A DNA stretch of 64,000 bases from RGIG9608 sp045612365 (GCA_045612365.1 JAZKYY010000004.1:109966-173965); one strand, 5' to 3'. Numbered from the stretch's first letter, positions 8,956 through 18,650 are shown. The notes: generated by a model not told the origin, from the sequence alone. Numbers and translations: made by a program.

Positions 8956-9495
8956 ATGGCAGTCATACAAGTGAAAGATAAAATGTTTGGTCTCTCTATT
9001 TCGTCCAAAAAAATACAGGAGGCGGTGAAAGATGTTGCAGACCAAATCAACAATGAATTAAAAGGGGAAAATCCTATTTTTCTAGGCGTATTGAATGGTT
9101 GTTTTATGTTTATGAGCGATTTAATGAAACAAATTAACATTCCGTGCGAAGTTTCTTTTATCAAATTTTCTTCCTATTCGGGAACGGAAACAACTGGAGT
9201 TGTAAAAGAACTTATTGGCTTAAACGAAAATATTGAAGGAAGAAGCGTGGTGGTTGTTGAAGATATTGTTGATACAGGCATTACGATGAAAAATCTAGTA
9301 GAAACATTAAAAAAGAAAAATCCAAAACAAATAAAAGTAGCAACCTTTTTGCAAAAACCGGATGCGTTGAAATGCGATGTAATGTTGGATTATGTGGCTA
9401 TGAAGATTCCAAATGAATTTATTGTTGGCTACGGTTTGGATTATGATGGTTTTGGAAGAAATTTGAACGAAATTTACACTATAATAAAGGAATAG
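8956..9495 (+). CDS. hpt: Hypoxanthine phosphoribosyltransferase
   Basis: Purine salvage: converts hypoxanthine or guanine plus PRPP to IMP or GMP. The 179 residues show the type I PRTase fold, with FLGVLNGCFMFMSDL (PPi loop), the SYSGTETTG flexible loop and the PRPP motif VVVVEDIVDTGITMKNLV. Near the C-terminus is the purine-binding region FIVGYGLDYDGFGRNL. The ATG at 8956 is preferred over an in-frame TTG two codons earlier. adk follows after 2 bp, so the two are an operon of nucleotide metabolism. Confidence 0.95.
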   Translation: MAVIQVKDKMFGLSISSKKIQEAVKDVADQINNELKGENPIFLGVLNGCFMFMSDLMKQINIPCEVSFIKFSSYSGTETTGVVKELIGLNENIEGRSVVVVEDIVDTGITMKNLVETLKKKNPKQIKVATFLQKPDALKCDVMLDYVAMKIPNEFIVGYGLDYDGFGRNLNEIYTIIKE

Positions 9496-9497
9496 AA

Positions 9498-10067
9498 ATG
9501 TTGAACATTGTAATTTTTGGTGGTCCGGGCTCAGGCAAAGGAACGCAGAGTGAGAAAATTATTAAGAAATATGGTTTGGATCATATTTCAACTGGTGATG
9601 TGTTGCGTGCTGAAATTAAAAACGAAACAGAATTAGGGAAAATTGCAGATAGTTATATTTCAAAAGGTCAATTGGTTCCAGATGAGCTTATTATTGATAT
9701 TTTGGCTTCTGTTTTTGATAAAAAGGAAAACTCAAAAGGTGTAATTTTTGATGGTTTCCCACGAACAATTCCGCAGGCGGAGGCTTTGAAAAAAATGTTG
9801 TCGGAGAGAGGAACAGCTATAAGCGCGGTTGTTGCCTTGGAGGTTGAGGACGATGAGTTGGTTGCTCGATTATTGAATAGAGGTAAAATTTCTGGTCGCT
9901 CAGATGATAATCAAGAAACAATTCAAAAACGTTTGAATGTTTACCATTCACAAACTGCGCCATTGATTGATTTTTACAAAAAAGAAAACCTCTATAATGG
10001 TATCTATGGAATGGGCTCAATAGAAGAAATTTTTGGACGTATCGAGAGTGTAATTGATAAAATTTGA
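9498..10067 (+). CDS. adk: Adenylate kinase
   Basis: Catalyses ATP + AMP = 2 ADP. The 189 residues begin with the P-loop FGGPGSGKGTQ (residues ~6-16). The AMP-binding part is HISTGDVLRAEI and FDGFPRTIPQAEAL, and the short LID carries RGKISGRSDDNQETIQKRLNVY. The lid is the short form without zinc-binding cysteines. It is the second gene after hpt, followed by a strong terminator. Confidence 0.96.
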   Translation: MLNIVIFGGPGSGKGTQSEKIIKKYGLDHISTGDVLRAEIKNETELGKIADSYISKGQLVPDELIIDILASVFDKKENSKGVIFDGFPRTIPQAEALKKMLSERGTAISAVVALEVEDDELVARLLNRGKISGRSDDNQETIQKRLNVYHSQTAPLIDFYKKENLYNGIYGMGSIEEIFGRIESVIDKI

Positions 10068-10085
10068 TATACTATTTTTTATAAA

Positions 10086-10120
10086 AAAGAAAGGGAGCAA
10101 AACAAAAGCTCCCTTTTTTT
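10086..10120. terminator. Bidirectional terminator between adk and pepD
   Basis: AAAGGGAGC, a 9-base loop and GCTCCCTTTTTTT form a perfect GC-containing stem flanked by A- and T-runs. It serves the convergent adk and pepD transcripts. Confidence 0.85.
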
Positions 10121-10130
10121 ATTTTGTTTT

Positions 10131-11573
10131 TCAAACTTCTTTCAGTAATGAAGTTAGTAAAGTCCAAAAGCGTTGAGTTGATTCAATGTGCAAACGTTCA
10201 TCTGGAGAATGAACTCCCTGCATTGTTGGACCAAACGAAACCATATCTAAATGAGGATATTTTTCCAAAAATAATCCGCATTCTAGTCCAGCATGAATAG
10301 CTCGAATTTTAGGTTCTTTTCTAAAAAGATTTTTATACACTTTTGCTGCAGTTTTTACTATCTCGGATGATGGATTTGGCTTCCATCCGGGATAAGTAGA
10401 ATTGTGGCTAACCTTTGCGCCTCCTAGTAAAAAAACAGATTTTACTGAATTGGCAATATCCAATTTTGCAGACTCCACCGAACTACGTTGACTAGTTGCA
10501 ATTTCAATCATACTATTTTCCATTCTGATAGATGCCAGATTTGTGGAAGTTTCAACTAGTTGAGGCATAGTATCGCTCATTCTGATAACTCCGTGAGGAC
10601 AGGCCATAAGCATATTTAGCAACTTTGTAGATGTTTCTTTATCAATAAATTCATTTTGAACGGATTCCGATTCTAATGTTATTTCTAAATCTGGTTCTGT
10701 ATGCTTTAATTCTGTTTCTATATCGTAGATAAAAAGGTTCAAATCTATTCTCAAAGGTTCACGATATGAGAACGGTACTGCAGCAGTAACCGAAGCCTCT
10801 CTGGCAATAGCATTACGTAGATTTCCACCATTGATTTTTACGATACGTAAGTCAGTTTTTTGATTTGTATTCCACAAAAAACGAGCTAAAATTTTGTTTG
10901 CATTTCCCCGTCCTTTGTTAATGTCATCTCCCGAATGTCCACCTTTTAATCCTTTGATATTTATGTTAAAGAAAAACATTTTTTCATCGGCTTTCTCATT
11001 TTGACAAATGATTTTTGCAGTAGTATCTATTCCTCCAGCACAGCCGATAAAAAATTCTCCATCTTCTTCCGAATCAAGATTTATCAGAATTTTTCCAGTC
11101 AAAAAATCTTCTTCCAAATTGAATGCGCCAGTTAAACCTGTTTCTTCATCGTATGTAAATAGGCATTCTATATTTCCGTGCTGAAGATTATCAGATGCTA
11201 GTATGGCTAACATTGCTGCCATACCTATTCCGTTGTCGGCACCTAAAGTTGTTCCTTTTGCTTTAATCCACTCTCCGTCAATGTATGGAGTTATTGCATC
11301 TTTCTCAAAGTCATGAACAATGTTGCTGTTTTTTTCGCAAACCATATCAATGTGAGATTGTAGTATTACGGTAGGAAGATGTTCGTAACCCTTTGTTGCT
11401 GTTTTGCGAATTAAAACATTCCCCGTTTTGTCAACTATGGTTTCTAGTTTATTTTTTGTTCCGAAATCAACCAAGAAGGCACGAATTTTTCCCTCTTTTT
11501 TTGATGGTCGAGGAATTTTACAAATCTCATTGAAATAGTAAAAAAGTTCTTTTGGCTCAAGAGTTGTAATCAT
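10131..11573 (-). CDS. pepD: Cytosol aminoacyl-histidine dipeptidase (Xaa-His, M20C)
   Basis: Zinc peptidase that cleaves dipeptides, notably Xaa-His. It has 480 residues, normal for PepD. The metal-site motifs of M20 are present: VILQSHIDMVCEKN (His, Asp), GTTLGADNGIGMA, LFTYDEETGLTGA (catalytic Glu), INLDSEEDGEFFIGCAGG, and GLKGGHSGDDINKGRGNA in the lid domain. The C-terminal His motif is FGPTMQGVHSPDERLHI. It is a single gene downstream of the trxA terminator. I see no clear promoter of its own. Confidence 0.95.
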   Translation of the reverse strand: MITTLEPKELFYYFNEICKIPRPSKKEGKIRAFLVDFGTKNKLETIVDKTGNVLIRKTATKGYEHLPTVILQSHIDMVCEKNSNIVHDFEKDAITPYIDGEWIKAKGTTLGADNGIGMAAMLAILASDNLQHGNIECLFTYDEETGLTGAFNLEEDFLTGKILINLDSEEDGEFFIGCAGGIDTTAKIICQNEKADEKMFFFNINIKGLKGGHSGDDINKGRGNANKILARFLWNTNQKTDLRIVKINGGNLRNAIAREASVTAAVPFSYREPLRIDLNLFIYDIETELKHTEPDLEITLESESVQNEFIDKETSTKLLNMLMACPHGVIRMSDTMPQLVETSTNLASIRMENSMIEIATSQRSSVESAKLDIANSVKSVFLLGGAKVSHNSTYPGWKPNPSSEIVKTAAKVYKNLFRKEPKIRAIHAGLECGLFLEKYPHLDMVSFGPTMQGVHSPDERLHIESTQRFWTLLTSLLKEV

Positions 11574-11590
11574 AGATTTTATTTTTACAT

Positions 11591-11618
11591 AAAAAAAGTT
11601 CGCATGAAATACGAACTT
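11591..11618 (-). terminator. Terminator after trxA
   Basis: On the minus strand AAGTTCG, a 9-base loop and CGAACTTTTTTT form a perfect 7-bp stem with a T-run, 24 bp past the trxA stop. Confidence 0.7.
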
Positions 11619-11641
11619 CTTCTATTCTAAATTTAAATTTC

Positions 11642-11956
11642 TTATAGCATTGCATCAATTTTTGCCTTTAAATCGGCTTTTGTTGTTGCACCAACTTTTT
11701 TGTCAACAATTTCTCCATTTTTGATAAACAAAATAGTAGGAATATTGCGAATGCCATACTTTTCTACAGCATCGTTGTTGTCATCTACGTTCACTTTTCC
11801 GATAAAAACTTTATCGCTATATTCTACAGCCAACTCGTCAACAATTGGAGCAATCATCCTACATGGTCCACACCATTCTGCCCAAAAATCCATTACTACA
11901 AGTTGATTATTATCAAGAACTTCTTGAAGGTTTGCATCTGTAATTTGATTTGCCAT
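11642..11956 (-). CDS. trxA: Thioredoxin
   Basis: Cytosolic dithiol-disulfide oxidoreductase of 104 residues. The active site is W28-C29-G-P-C32 in VMDFWAEWCGPCRMIAP. The cis-proline loop is GIRNIPTILFIKNGEIVDKKVGA. The ATG at 11956 (MANQITDANL) is chosen over an upstream in-frame ATG at 11983, because the extension is non-homologous and lies next to the -7 box at 11989-11996. It is monocistronic. Confidence 0.96.
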   Translation of the reverse strand: MANQITDANLQEVLDNNQLVVMDFWAEWCGPCRMIAPIVDELAVEYSDKVFIGKVNVDDNNDAVEKYGIRNIPTILFIKNGEIVDKKVGATTKADLKAKIDAML

Positions 11957-11988
11957 ATTTCTTTTTTTTATTTTTATAAACAACTTCG

Positions 11989-11996
11989 CAAATGTA
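11989..11996 (-). promoter_or_regulatory. Promoter -7 box for trxA
   Basis: TACATTTG on the minus strand, 33 bases upstream of the chosen trxA ATG. Confidence 0.5.
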
Positions 11997-12046
11997 AGAA
12001 AATAATATTAAAGACAGAATGCATGAAAAAGCAAAAATCTTTTTCT

Positions 12047-12889
12047 TTATTTCACCATGTCTTTTAGGAAGGCGATTTCTTCTGCCCAAATCTCTTCGTT
12101 TGGAGTTTCCAAAATAAGAGGGATATTATCAAAACGAGAATCTTTCATTATCATTTCAAATAGTTTGTTGCCTAAAAATCCTTTACCTAAACTATCGTGT
12201 CGATCTACTCGAGATGCTAAGTCTTTTTTTGCATCATTAAGGTGCATTCCTTTAAGGTAGTTAAAACCTATTATTTCGTCAAATTCGGCAAAAGTTTGTT
12301 CAAAGCTTTCTTTGGTTCTAATGTCGTAACCAGCTGCGAAAGCATGGCAAGTGTCTATACACACTCCCACTCGACTTTTGTCTTCCACTCTATCAATGAT
12401 GTACTTTATTTGATAAAAACTTCGTCCCAAGTTAGAACCTTGTCCTGCAGTATTTTCTATCACAGCAACAACTCCTTCTGTTTTATCCAAAGCAATGTTT
12501 ATTGATTCTGCAATTCTTTGCAAACATTCTTCTTCTGAAATCTTATTCAAATGGCTACCTGGATGAAAATTTAATCGATCAAGTCCCAATTGCTGACAAC
12601 GATACATTTCATCAATAAAAGCAGTTCTGGACTTTTCGAGTGCTTCTTTTTCTGGGCTTCCCAAGTTAATGAGATAACTATCGTGAGGAAGTATCTGCTG
12701 TGCAGTATAACCAAACTCTTCGCAACGTTGACGAAAAAGATTTATAGACTTTTCGCTCAATGGAGCCGAAACCCATTGACGCTGATTTTTAGTAAACAAG
12801 GCAAATGCTGTTGCTCCTATTTTTTTTGCATTGATTGGAGCATTCTCCACTCCTCCCGATGCACTAACATGTGCTCCTATGTATTTCAT
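12047..12889 (-). CDS. nfo: Endonuclease IV (apurinic/apyrimidinic)
   Basis: Base-excision-repair AP endonuclease with a TIM-barrel fold and a trinuclear zinc site. The 280 residues start YIGAHVSASGGVENAP and carry the family signatures LNFHPGSHL, VIENTAGQGSNLG, VGVCIDTCHAFAAGYD, LKGMHLNDAKKDLASRVDRH and LILETPN, which supply the metal-binding His/Glu/Asp residues. The start codon overlaps the ispF stop as ATGA, so translation is probably coupled. It is the last gene of the FAH-porU-porV-ispF-nfo run. Confidence 0.96.
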   Translation of the reverse strand: MKYIGAHVSASGGVENAPINAKKIGATAFALFTKNQRQWVSAPLSEKSINLFRQRCEEFGYTAQQILPHDSYLINLGSPEKEALEKSRTAFIDEMYRCQQLGLDRLNFHPGSHLNKISEEECLQRIAESINIALDKTEGVVAVIENTAGQGSNLGRSFYQIKYIIDRVEDKSRVGVCIDTCHAFAAGYDIRTKESFEQTFAEFDEIIGFNYLKGMHLNDAKKDLASRVDRHDSLGKGFLGNKLFEMIMKDSRFDNIPLILETPNEEIWAEEIAFLKDMVK

Positions 12890-13365
12890 GCTTTTTCAAT
12901 TAAACAAACTGCGTAGGCCGCTATACCTTTTTCTTGTCCTACAAAGCCAAGTTTTTCTGTGGTTGTAGCTTTTATAGTGATGTCAGAAATGTCTATTTTT
13001 AAGATGTTCGCCAATGTTTGTTGCATTAGATTAATGTAATTTTTTAACTTTGGTCGTTCTGCGCATATAGTACAATCTACATTCCCAATAGAAAATCCAT
13101 TTTTCGTTAATAATTCACGTGTTTTTGCCAAAAGAATTTTACTATCAATGTTTTTGTACTGAGAATCATTATCGGGAAAATGGTAACCAATATCGCGTAA
13201 GTTGGCAGCTCCAAGAAGTGAATCGCAGATAGCGTGTATTAGCACGTCAGCATCCGAATGACCAAGTAAGCCATGAGTATGAGGAACTTGAATTCCTCCA
13301 AGAAATAAAGGACGTTGCTCAACCAACTGATGGACATCGTAACCGAAACCAACTTTAATTTTCAT
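12886..13365 (-). CDS. ispF: 2-C-methyl-D-erythritol 2,4-cyclodiphosphate synthase
   Basis: MEP isoprenoid pathway enzyme that cyclises CDP-ME 2-phosphate to MEcPP. The 159 residues contain the zinc-site motif GFGYDVHQL near the N-terminus, GLLGHSDADVLIHAICDSLLGAANLRDIG, and the C-terminal TTEKLGFVGQEKGIAAYAV. The ATG at 13365 is preferred over the GTG one codon earlier. It lies 8 bp after porV and overlaps nfo by 4 bp. Confidence 0.96.
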   Translation of the reverse strand: MKIKVGFGYDVHQLVEQRPLFLGGIQVPHTHGLLGHSDADVLIHAICDSLLGAANLRDIGYHFPDNDSQYKNIDSKILLAKTRELLTKNGFSIGNVDCTICAERPKLKNYINLMQQTLANILKIDISDITIKATTTEKLGFVGQEKGIAAYAVCLIEKA

Positions 13366-13373
13366 CACCGTTA

Positions 13374-14609
13374 TTATTTTTTTCTTCTTTCGGCCATATC
13401 AACCAAATCTCTCAATCCATCTACATCAAATGATAGACCAAAGCGAAGAGTTTGATCAAGTGGACTTGTTTGTGCTAAAGCTAAAACGTAGCCAACATCG
13501 AGCTGAAATGCAGTAAACTTAAATCCTGCACCAAAAGTGAAATATTTTCTATTACCTTTCCATTTGCTTTCGTTAGAGTAACCTGTACGAACAAAAAATT
13601 GGTTATTATATGAATATTCTAACCCAGCCGACCAATTGATTTCTCGCAACTCTTCCATGAATCCATCCTTTGCAGTTGTGTTTTTAGGATTGTCATAAGC
13701 ATCTGCAAATGAGTAGAAAATTCCTGCAACAGATGATCGATTGTATTTCTTTTTTGCTGTTTCATAAGCATCATTGTCTAAAATACCCGTTGTATCTACA
13801 TAATTGGACATTTGAGGATAGGCAGGAACAAGTAGTTTGTTAATGTCAAAACTCATTGACAATTTGTTGTATGCATCGAAAGGAACCGTATAAGCAATAC
13901 CTAAACGCATATTTGCAGGAAGGAAAATACCAGGAGTTTCTCCTTTGTCATATGATATTTTTGTAGAAATATTTGAGATATTCAAACCAACACCAAGAAG
14001 AGACTCTCCCGTTGGAATCATTAGAGGAATATGTGCATACATAGCAATATCAGCACCAAAGGCATGTCCAGGATAATAATTTTCATCTTTTGCACTCAAA
14101 TTAGAATAAATATAACGCATTGCCACTGCCATCGAAAAATGTTTTGATAATTGACGAGAGTAGGCAACATCTATAGAAAATTCGTTAGGTTTACCCGTTC
14201 CCATTGGGTTTCCTTCATTGTCAGTAAGGCTAATTTCTCCCAAAGAAAAATAACGCAAAGACATACTCACAGCTTGTGGCCCTAAAAACTTATAATAACC
14301 TGATAGATAGACTAAATCAATGTCTTTCACTATTTTACGTAACCAAGGAGTATAAGAAAGCGATGCTCCCGCCACACTTTCTGCAAAGGCATATTTTGCT
14401 GGATTCCAATGTTGAGAATTGATGTCTGGTGAAGTTGCAACACCTACATCTCCCATACCACCAGCACGGGCATCTGGTGAGATGAGAAGAGAAGGAACTC
14501 CCGTGGACAATGGATTGTAATGATTTTTTACATCATTCGATGTTTGTGCAAAAGATAATGCCGTAAAAACTAATAATAAGCTTATTATTCCTAATTTCTT
14601 TAGAGTCAT
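13374..14609 (-). CDS. porV: Type IX secretion outer-membrane protein PorV (LptO)
   Basis: Outer-membrane beta-barrel of the FadL-like family. It shuttles type IX cargo from the SprA translocon to the PorU sortase. The 411 residues have a signal peptide (MTLKKLGIISLLLVFTALSFAQ), then the conserved segment GVPSLLISPDARAGGMGDVGVATSPD and SQHWNPAKYAF, with barrel strands to the end. The ATG at 14609 is chosen because the upstream in-frame ATG adds a Lys-rich decapeptide before the signal sequence. It directly follows porU, as in Porphyromonas. Confidence 0.92.
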   Translation of the reverse strand: MTLKKLGIISLLLVFTALSFAQTSNDVKNHYNPLSTGVPSLLISPDARAGGMGDVGVATSPDINSQHWNPAKYAFAESVAGASLSYTPWLRKIVKDIDLVYLSGYYKFLGPQAVSMSLRYFSLGEISLTDNEGNPMGTGKPNEFSIDVAYSRQLSKHFSMAVAMRYIYSNLSAKDENYYPGHAFGADIAMYAHIPLMIPTGESLLGVGLNISNISTKISYDKGETPGIFLPANMRLGIAYTVPFDAYNKLSMSFDINKLLVPAYPQMSNYVDTTGILDNDAYETAKKKYNRSSVAGIFYSFADAYDNPKNTTAKDGFMEELREINWSAGLEYSYNNQFFVRTGYSNESKWKGNRKYFTFGAGFKFTAFQLDVGYVLALAQTSPLDQTLRFGLSFDVDGLRDLVDMAERRKK

Positions 14610-14665
14610 ACATTTAATTTCTTTCTTTTTAATTTTCATCTTTATAAAACGTATATTTTTTATAA

Positions 14666-17600
14666 TTATTGTGCTTTTACTATAATTTTTGCTGTATGAT
14701 AAACAGGTTCGCTTCCTTCTATCGTAACAGCCATTCGTAGCATGTAGATTCCGGCACCAACACGTTTTCCATTTTCATCTTTTAAGTTCCAAATAATTGG
14801 TTCAGAACGTTGCCCAGAAGAATATGAATCTTTTGTTGATGACCATATTTTCATTCCTCTAAAATCATAAACCGTTGCTTCACAACTAAGTATCTCTTCT
14901 GGTCTATCGTGCTCGTATACAAAATAAACAATATCCGAAGTTGGATTCGGATAACATTTTATACTATAAAGTATCGGAGTAAGTCCCTCTTCTACCTCAA
15001 AAAGCACATCTATGGTACTCGAATTATTCTGCAAATCCCACACCCGAAAAAATAGAGAGTGTCTCCCATTTGGAAGATCTGAGAGTTTGTAGCTAATGTT
15101 TCCTTTTTTGTAATTTCCAAATTCTGATTCATAGTAATCATTTAACACTATTTCTTGTTTTGAGTCTCCATCGATGCGCATTAAAATATCGTGTCCTATT
15201 CCACTTCCTACAACGTTTATTCCACTTTCGTCTTCTATAGTTACATGCATCAATGGACTTGCATTTACTTTGTCGCCAGAACGGAAAAGTGGTGTATTGA
15301 GATACAAATCTATTTCAGGTCCATAGTTTTCTGGAATATAATTTTGCGATTCGCCGCCTACAACAAAATTGTCGTAATGTCCAATTGCCTCCTCTTCGGT
15401 TTCCTCATTTTGAGCATAATAAAGAATACGTCCGTTTCCGTAACTATATCTTATATCCCTTGGTACGCGAAAAACCATCTCAAAAACACCGTTTTCAACT
15501 TTTGTTTTTCCAATATAAATTTGATTGGGGTAATCAGAGTAAACAAAAGGTTCGCCTGTTTGACCAAGTGTTTTTATCATGTTTGATTTGTCGAAAATTA
15601 TGACATGGACATATCCATTAAAATCAGCGGACAAATTTCCTTCTTGGTTCACAATTTTTCCTCCAAGAGCAACTTCTTGAAGAGCTCCTATTGTGTCATT
15701 ACCTGTTACTGAATTCCCATTAATAGTAGTGGTTTCAACTTTATAATCGTTGATTGAATGCAACTTTAAAGCTGGATCTCCAAAAAGGAAAAAAGCACGT
15801 TTGTTAACTTGTCCTGTAAGTTCATTTTTAGCTTTCATTATCATTTCTCCTACCGACAAGTTTTTGTTTGCAAGTTGATTAATAAATGCTACATTTAATT
15901 TGTGATTTTGCGAAGCATAAACTGTTCTTGATGCCGAGAAAACCATTGCAGCTCCTCCGTTGGGGTTGGTGAGTAGCATTTCGCCTCCAGTTTGAGCCGA
16001 ACCATCAAATCTTGAAAAATTACACGTTAGTGTTATCCAAAGCGGCAAACACTTGTTATTCATCGTTTGAATATCTTTTTGGGTTAAAATATTTTCCGAT
16101 GCCCAATTTAGTGTACCTCCATGACCAACATAGTTGACAAAAAGTACTCCTGATTTCAACATTTTCATAAAAGCATCTTTTGCTACAGGAACAGTAGAAC
16201 TATTAGATGTTGTTACTTTCTGATAGGCATCAATATATATTTTTTTTACCCAATAATCGGGGTTCTGTAAAGCGAAGGAAGAGGCTGCAATATCTGCATT
16301 GGACATGTGAGAATTTTCGTCTCCATCATCAGCCAAAAAGAGCACTTTTGTTTTCCAATTATGTTTTTCGTTGTCCTCTAAATAGGCAATGGTTTTATCA
16401 ACAAGTGCTTGCGCTTCGGAGAGTGTTTGTACAGGAAATCTGCCAACGGCAAGATCCATTTCATCGCTAGTTACGTTGGCGCCATCACTGTCGTCGAGTA
16501 ACGCAAAGTAATCGTCAGATGAAAACGATGCCATTTCGTGAATAGAATTTATAGATTGATAGGTTAATAGTTTTCTATTGGCATCAGCACCTTTTATTAT
16601 GCCTCTATTGTCATAATGTCCGTCGCCAAAGAGCAACAAATAGCGAGGAAGATCATTTTCCGATGTGGCTCTATCATAAAACATTTTTACAAAAAGGCGA
16701 TAAGCTGTAGCATCAGGAGTTCCAGAAGAAAATTCGTTGTAGATTTGTTCAGAAGAAGCAACATTCACTCTTAATCCGGAATAACTTCTATGAGCCGAGG
16801 CCAAGCGTTCTGCCTCGCTTATAAAATTTGGATGAGCAATAATAACCATGTCACATTTTTCCATGGCATGGAGATTTTGGTTTGCAATCTCACCTACAAT
16901 TTCGGGAGAAGGATAAGATCCTCCTGTTTCAAGTGCAACATACTCTTGTATAGGACGATTTTTCCCAATAAAACTCAACACTGAACCATTTAGGTTTGTA
17001 TTAACTCGTTTTATATTAAAAGGGTCAGTTATGTTCCAAATTTTTGTTGTTGAGTAAGCGTTTGACAATTCATAACCTCGAGTAAAAATTCCATCATACT
17101 CGTTTGACTCTAAAGGGAAACGAAAGAATAACTCGTTTCCTGACATTTGTAACTTTCGTAGTAAGTTGAGTTCAATATAATTAAGATAACCTATAGATGC
17201 AGATCGAGGCTTGGAATATATGAGTTCAACATTAAGTCCGTCTCCAGAAGATGGAATGAATTGGAATTTTTTATCGTTACCTTCAGCTGCATTGTAGGTT
17301 GATTCGTTGCGAGGAATGCTTATCTCTCCAACTTGCAATCCATTTATCTTTGCGGTAAACTTGCTCGCAGCCTCTGGAGAGGAAGCAACTGCCGACACTT
17401 TGATAGTCGCTTGTTCGGCAAGAATGTTGGGTAACGAAAAATAGAAGTTATAGCTGTTTTGTGCGCTAAATTTCTCTCCATAAAATTCTCTTCCAGACTC
17501 AAGCAGATGAACCAAATCTTTTTCATATAAAGCGCGATCATAGAAAAAGTTGCGCACCTCATGGTTGCGATGAGTAATTCCTTTCTCTATTTCCTCTATA

Positions 17601-18031
17601 CCAATACTTTTTGCAACACCTTCGGATGTAGTTACAAAATAGTAACCATATGAAGAATAGGCGTTTGTAGTGTGTTCAAAGTAATTTTCTTTTTGATTGT
17701 AAACCCAACTTACAACACCTTGAGCATAAAACAGAACATAATCTTTTTCGCGCCACAAAGCGATTTCTTGAAGATCATCATTCGGATTTTGAGCAATTAC
17801 TTCGTTAAGCATAGCTCCTCCAAATCCGAAAATACGTACATTGCTTGGAGTTGCACCCATTTTTTTTAGGTCGGCAGAAGTAAGTTTGTAGATACCCGAG
17901 GTGGAAATCTTTATTTTCCACCATTTACCTTGCTTAAGCACCGATTGAGAAGCAAACTCCCGTTGAGGAGCAGCCCATGCAGTAGTTAACAATGCAAGAA
18001 AAAACGATATGATTACAAACTTAAGTTTCAC
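14666..18031 (-). CDS. porU: Type IX secretion system sortase PorU
   Basis: Cell-surface cysteine protease/transpeptidase (C25 gingipain family). It cleaves C-terminal sorting domains and links cargo to A-LPS. The 1121 residues have a signal peptide (1-20), an N-terminal beta region, and the catalytic domain with His637 (NYVGHGG) and Cys670 (LTCNFSRFDG), 33 residues apart as in gingipains. A C-terminal domain resembling a type IX signal follows (CYPNPTSDIV, GAGIYMLRM). Length is typical. It is second in the operon, 7 bp after the FAH gene. Its presence implies that other Por/Gld genes and secreted CTD cargo lie elsewhere in the genome. Confidence 0.94.
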   Translation of the reverse strand: MKLKFVIISFFLALLTTAWAAPQREFASQSVLKQGKWWKIKISTSGIYKLTSADLKKMGATPSNVRIFGFGGAMLNEVIAQNPNDDLQEIALWREKDYVLFYAQGVVSWVYNQKENYFEHTTNAYSSYGYYFVTTSEGVAKSIGIEEIEKGITHRNHEVRNFFYDRALYEKDLVHLLESGREFYGEKFSAQNSYNFYFSLPNILAEQATIKVSAVASSPEAASKFTAKINGLQVGEISIPRNESTYNAAEGNDKKFQFIPSSGDGLNVELIYSKPRSASIGYLNYIELNLLRKLQMSGNELFFRFPLESNEYDGIFTRGYELSNAYSTTKIWNITDPFNIKRVNTNLNGSVLSFIGKNRPIQEYVALETGGSYPSPEIVGEIANQNLHAMEKCDMVIIAHPNFISEAERLASAHRSYSGLRVNVASSEQIYNEFSSGTPDATAYRLFVKMFYDRATSENDLPRYLLLFGDGHYDNRGIIKGADANRKLLTYQSINSIHEMASFSSDDYFALLDDSDGANVTSDEMDLAVGRFPVQTLSEAQALVDKTIAYLEDNEKHNWKTKVLFLADDGDENSHMSNADIAASSFALQNPDYWVKKIYIDAYQKVTTSNSSTVPVAKDAFMKMLKSGVLFVNYVGHGGTLNWASENILTQKDIQTMNNKCLPLWITLTCNFSRFDGSAQTGGEMLLTNPNGGAAMVFSASRTVYASQNHKLNVAFINQLANKNLSVGEMIMKAKNELTGQVNKRAFFLFGDPALKLHSINDYKVETTTINGNSVTGNDTIGALQEVALGGKIVNQEGNLSADFNGYVHVIIFDKSNMIKTLGQTGEPFVYSDYPNQIYIGKTKVENGVFEMVFRVPRDIRYSYGNGRILYYAQNEETEEEAIGHYDNFVVGGESQNYIPENYGPEIDLYLNTPLFRSGDKVNASPLMHVTIEDESGINVVGSGIGHDILMRIDGDSKQEIVLNDYYESEFGNYKKGNISYKLSDLPNGRHSLFFRVWDLQNNSSTIDVLFEVEEGLTPILYSIKCYPNPTSDIVYFVYEHDRPEEILSCEATVYDFRGMKIWSSTKDSYSSGQRSEPIIWNLKDENGKRVGAGIYMLRMAVTIEGSEPVYHTAKIIVKAQ

Positions 18032-18038
18032 TTCTTTT

Positions 18039-18650
18039 TTATTTTACTCTAAAAGAGAACATTTTTTTTTCTTCAATGTAACCTTCGAGCAAGTCGTTGA
18101 TTTCTACTTTTCCAACTCCTGCAGGTGTCCCTGTAAAAATTAAATCGCCTATTTTTAACGTAAAAAAACGACTTACATATGACACGATTTGGTCAAAGTT
18201 GAAAATCATTTGTGAAGAATTTCCTTGTTGAACAGTATCTCCATTCTTGTCTAAATGAAATGAGATGTTGTTCAAATCGTTGAACGAAGATAATGGAAGA
18301 AAATCTCCTATTGCTGCCGATGAGTCAAAGGCTTTACAAATTTCCCAAGGCAATCCTGCCTCTTTCTGATGACGTTGCAAATCTCGTGCCGTAAAATCAA
18401 TACCAAGCCCAATGGCATCATAATAGCGAGAAGCAAATTTTGGTGCAATATGTTTTCCTAAACGGTTGATTCTGAGCACAAGTTCAGTTTCATATTCTAT
18501 TTCTTCCGAAAAGTCGGGAATGAAAAATGGCTTACCATTTTTGAGCAAAGAGGAATCTGGCTTAAGAAAAACCACAGGTTCCTTCGGGGTCTCAGCAGAT
18601 AGCTCTGTATTGTGTTGAGGATAGTTCCAACCTATTGCTAAAATTTTCAT
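18039..18650 (-). CDS. Fumarylacetoacetate hydrolase family protein
   Basis: Metal-dependent hydrolase/decarboxylase fold (FAH; YcgM/FAHD1-like). The 203 residues show KILAIGWNYPQHN, PVVFLKPDSSLL, the metal-site segment IEYETELVLRI, AIGLGIDFTARDLQ, WEICKAFDSSAAIGDF and DLIFTGTPAGVGKV. The substrate cannot be deduced; acylpyruvate or oxaloacetate are known for the family. It is first gene of the porU-porV operon with a consensus -7 box upstream. The functional link to secretion, if any, is unclear. Confidence 0.88.
   Translation of the reverse strand: MKILAIGWNYPQHNTELSAETPKEPVVFLKPDSSLLKNGKPFFIPDFSEEIEYETELVLRINRLGKHIAPKFASRYYDAIGLGIDFTARDLQRHQKEAGLPWEICKAFDSSAAIGDFLPLSSFNDLNNISFHLDKNGDTVQQGNSSQMIFNFDQIVSYVSRFFTLKIGDLIFTGTPAGVGKVEINDLLEGYIEEKKMFSFRVK

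Noticed and set aside
15191..15603. Plus-strand open frames opposite porU
   Set aside because: Shadows of the porU coding strand, with no domain or start context. The same applies to other antisense frames over leuS, lysS, thrA, glmM and gapA.
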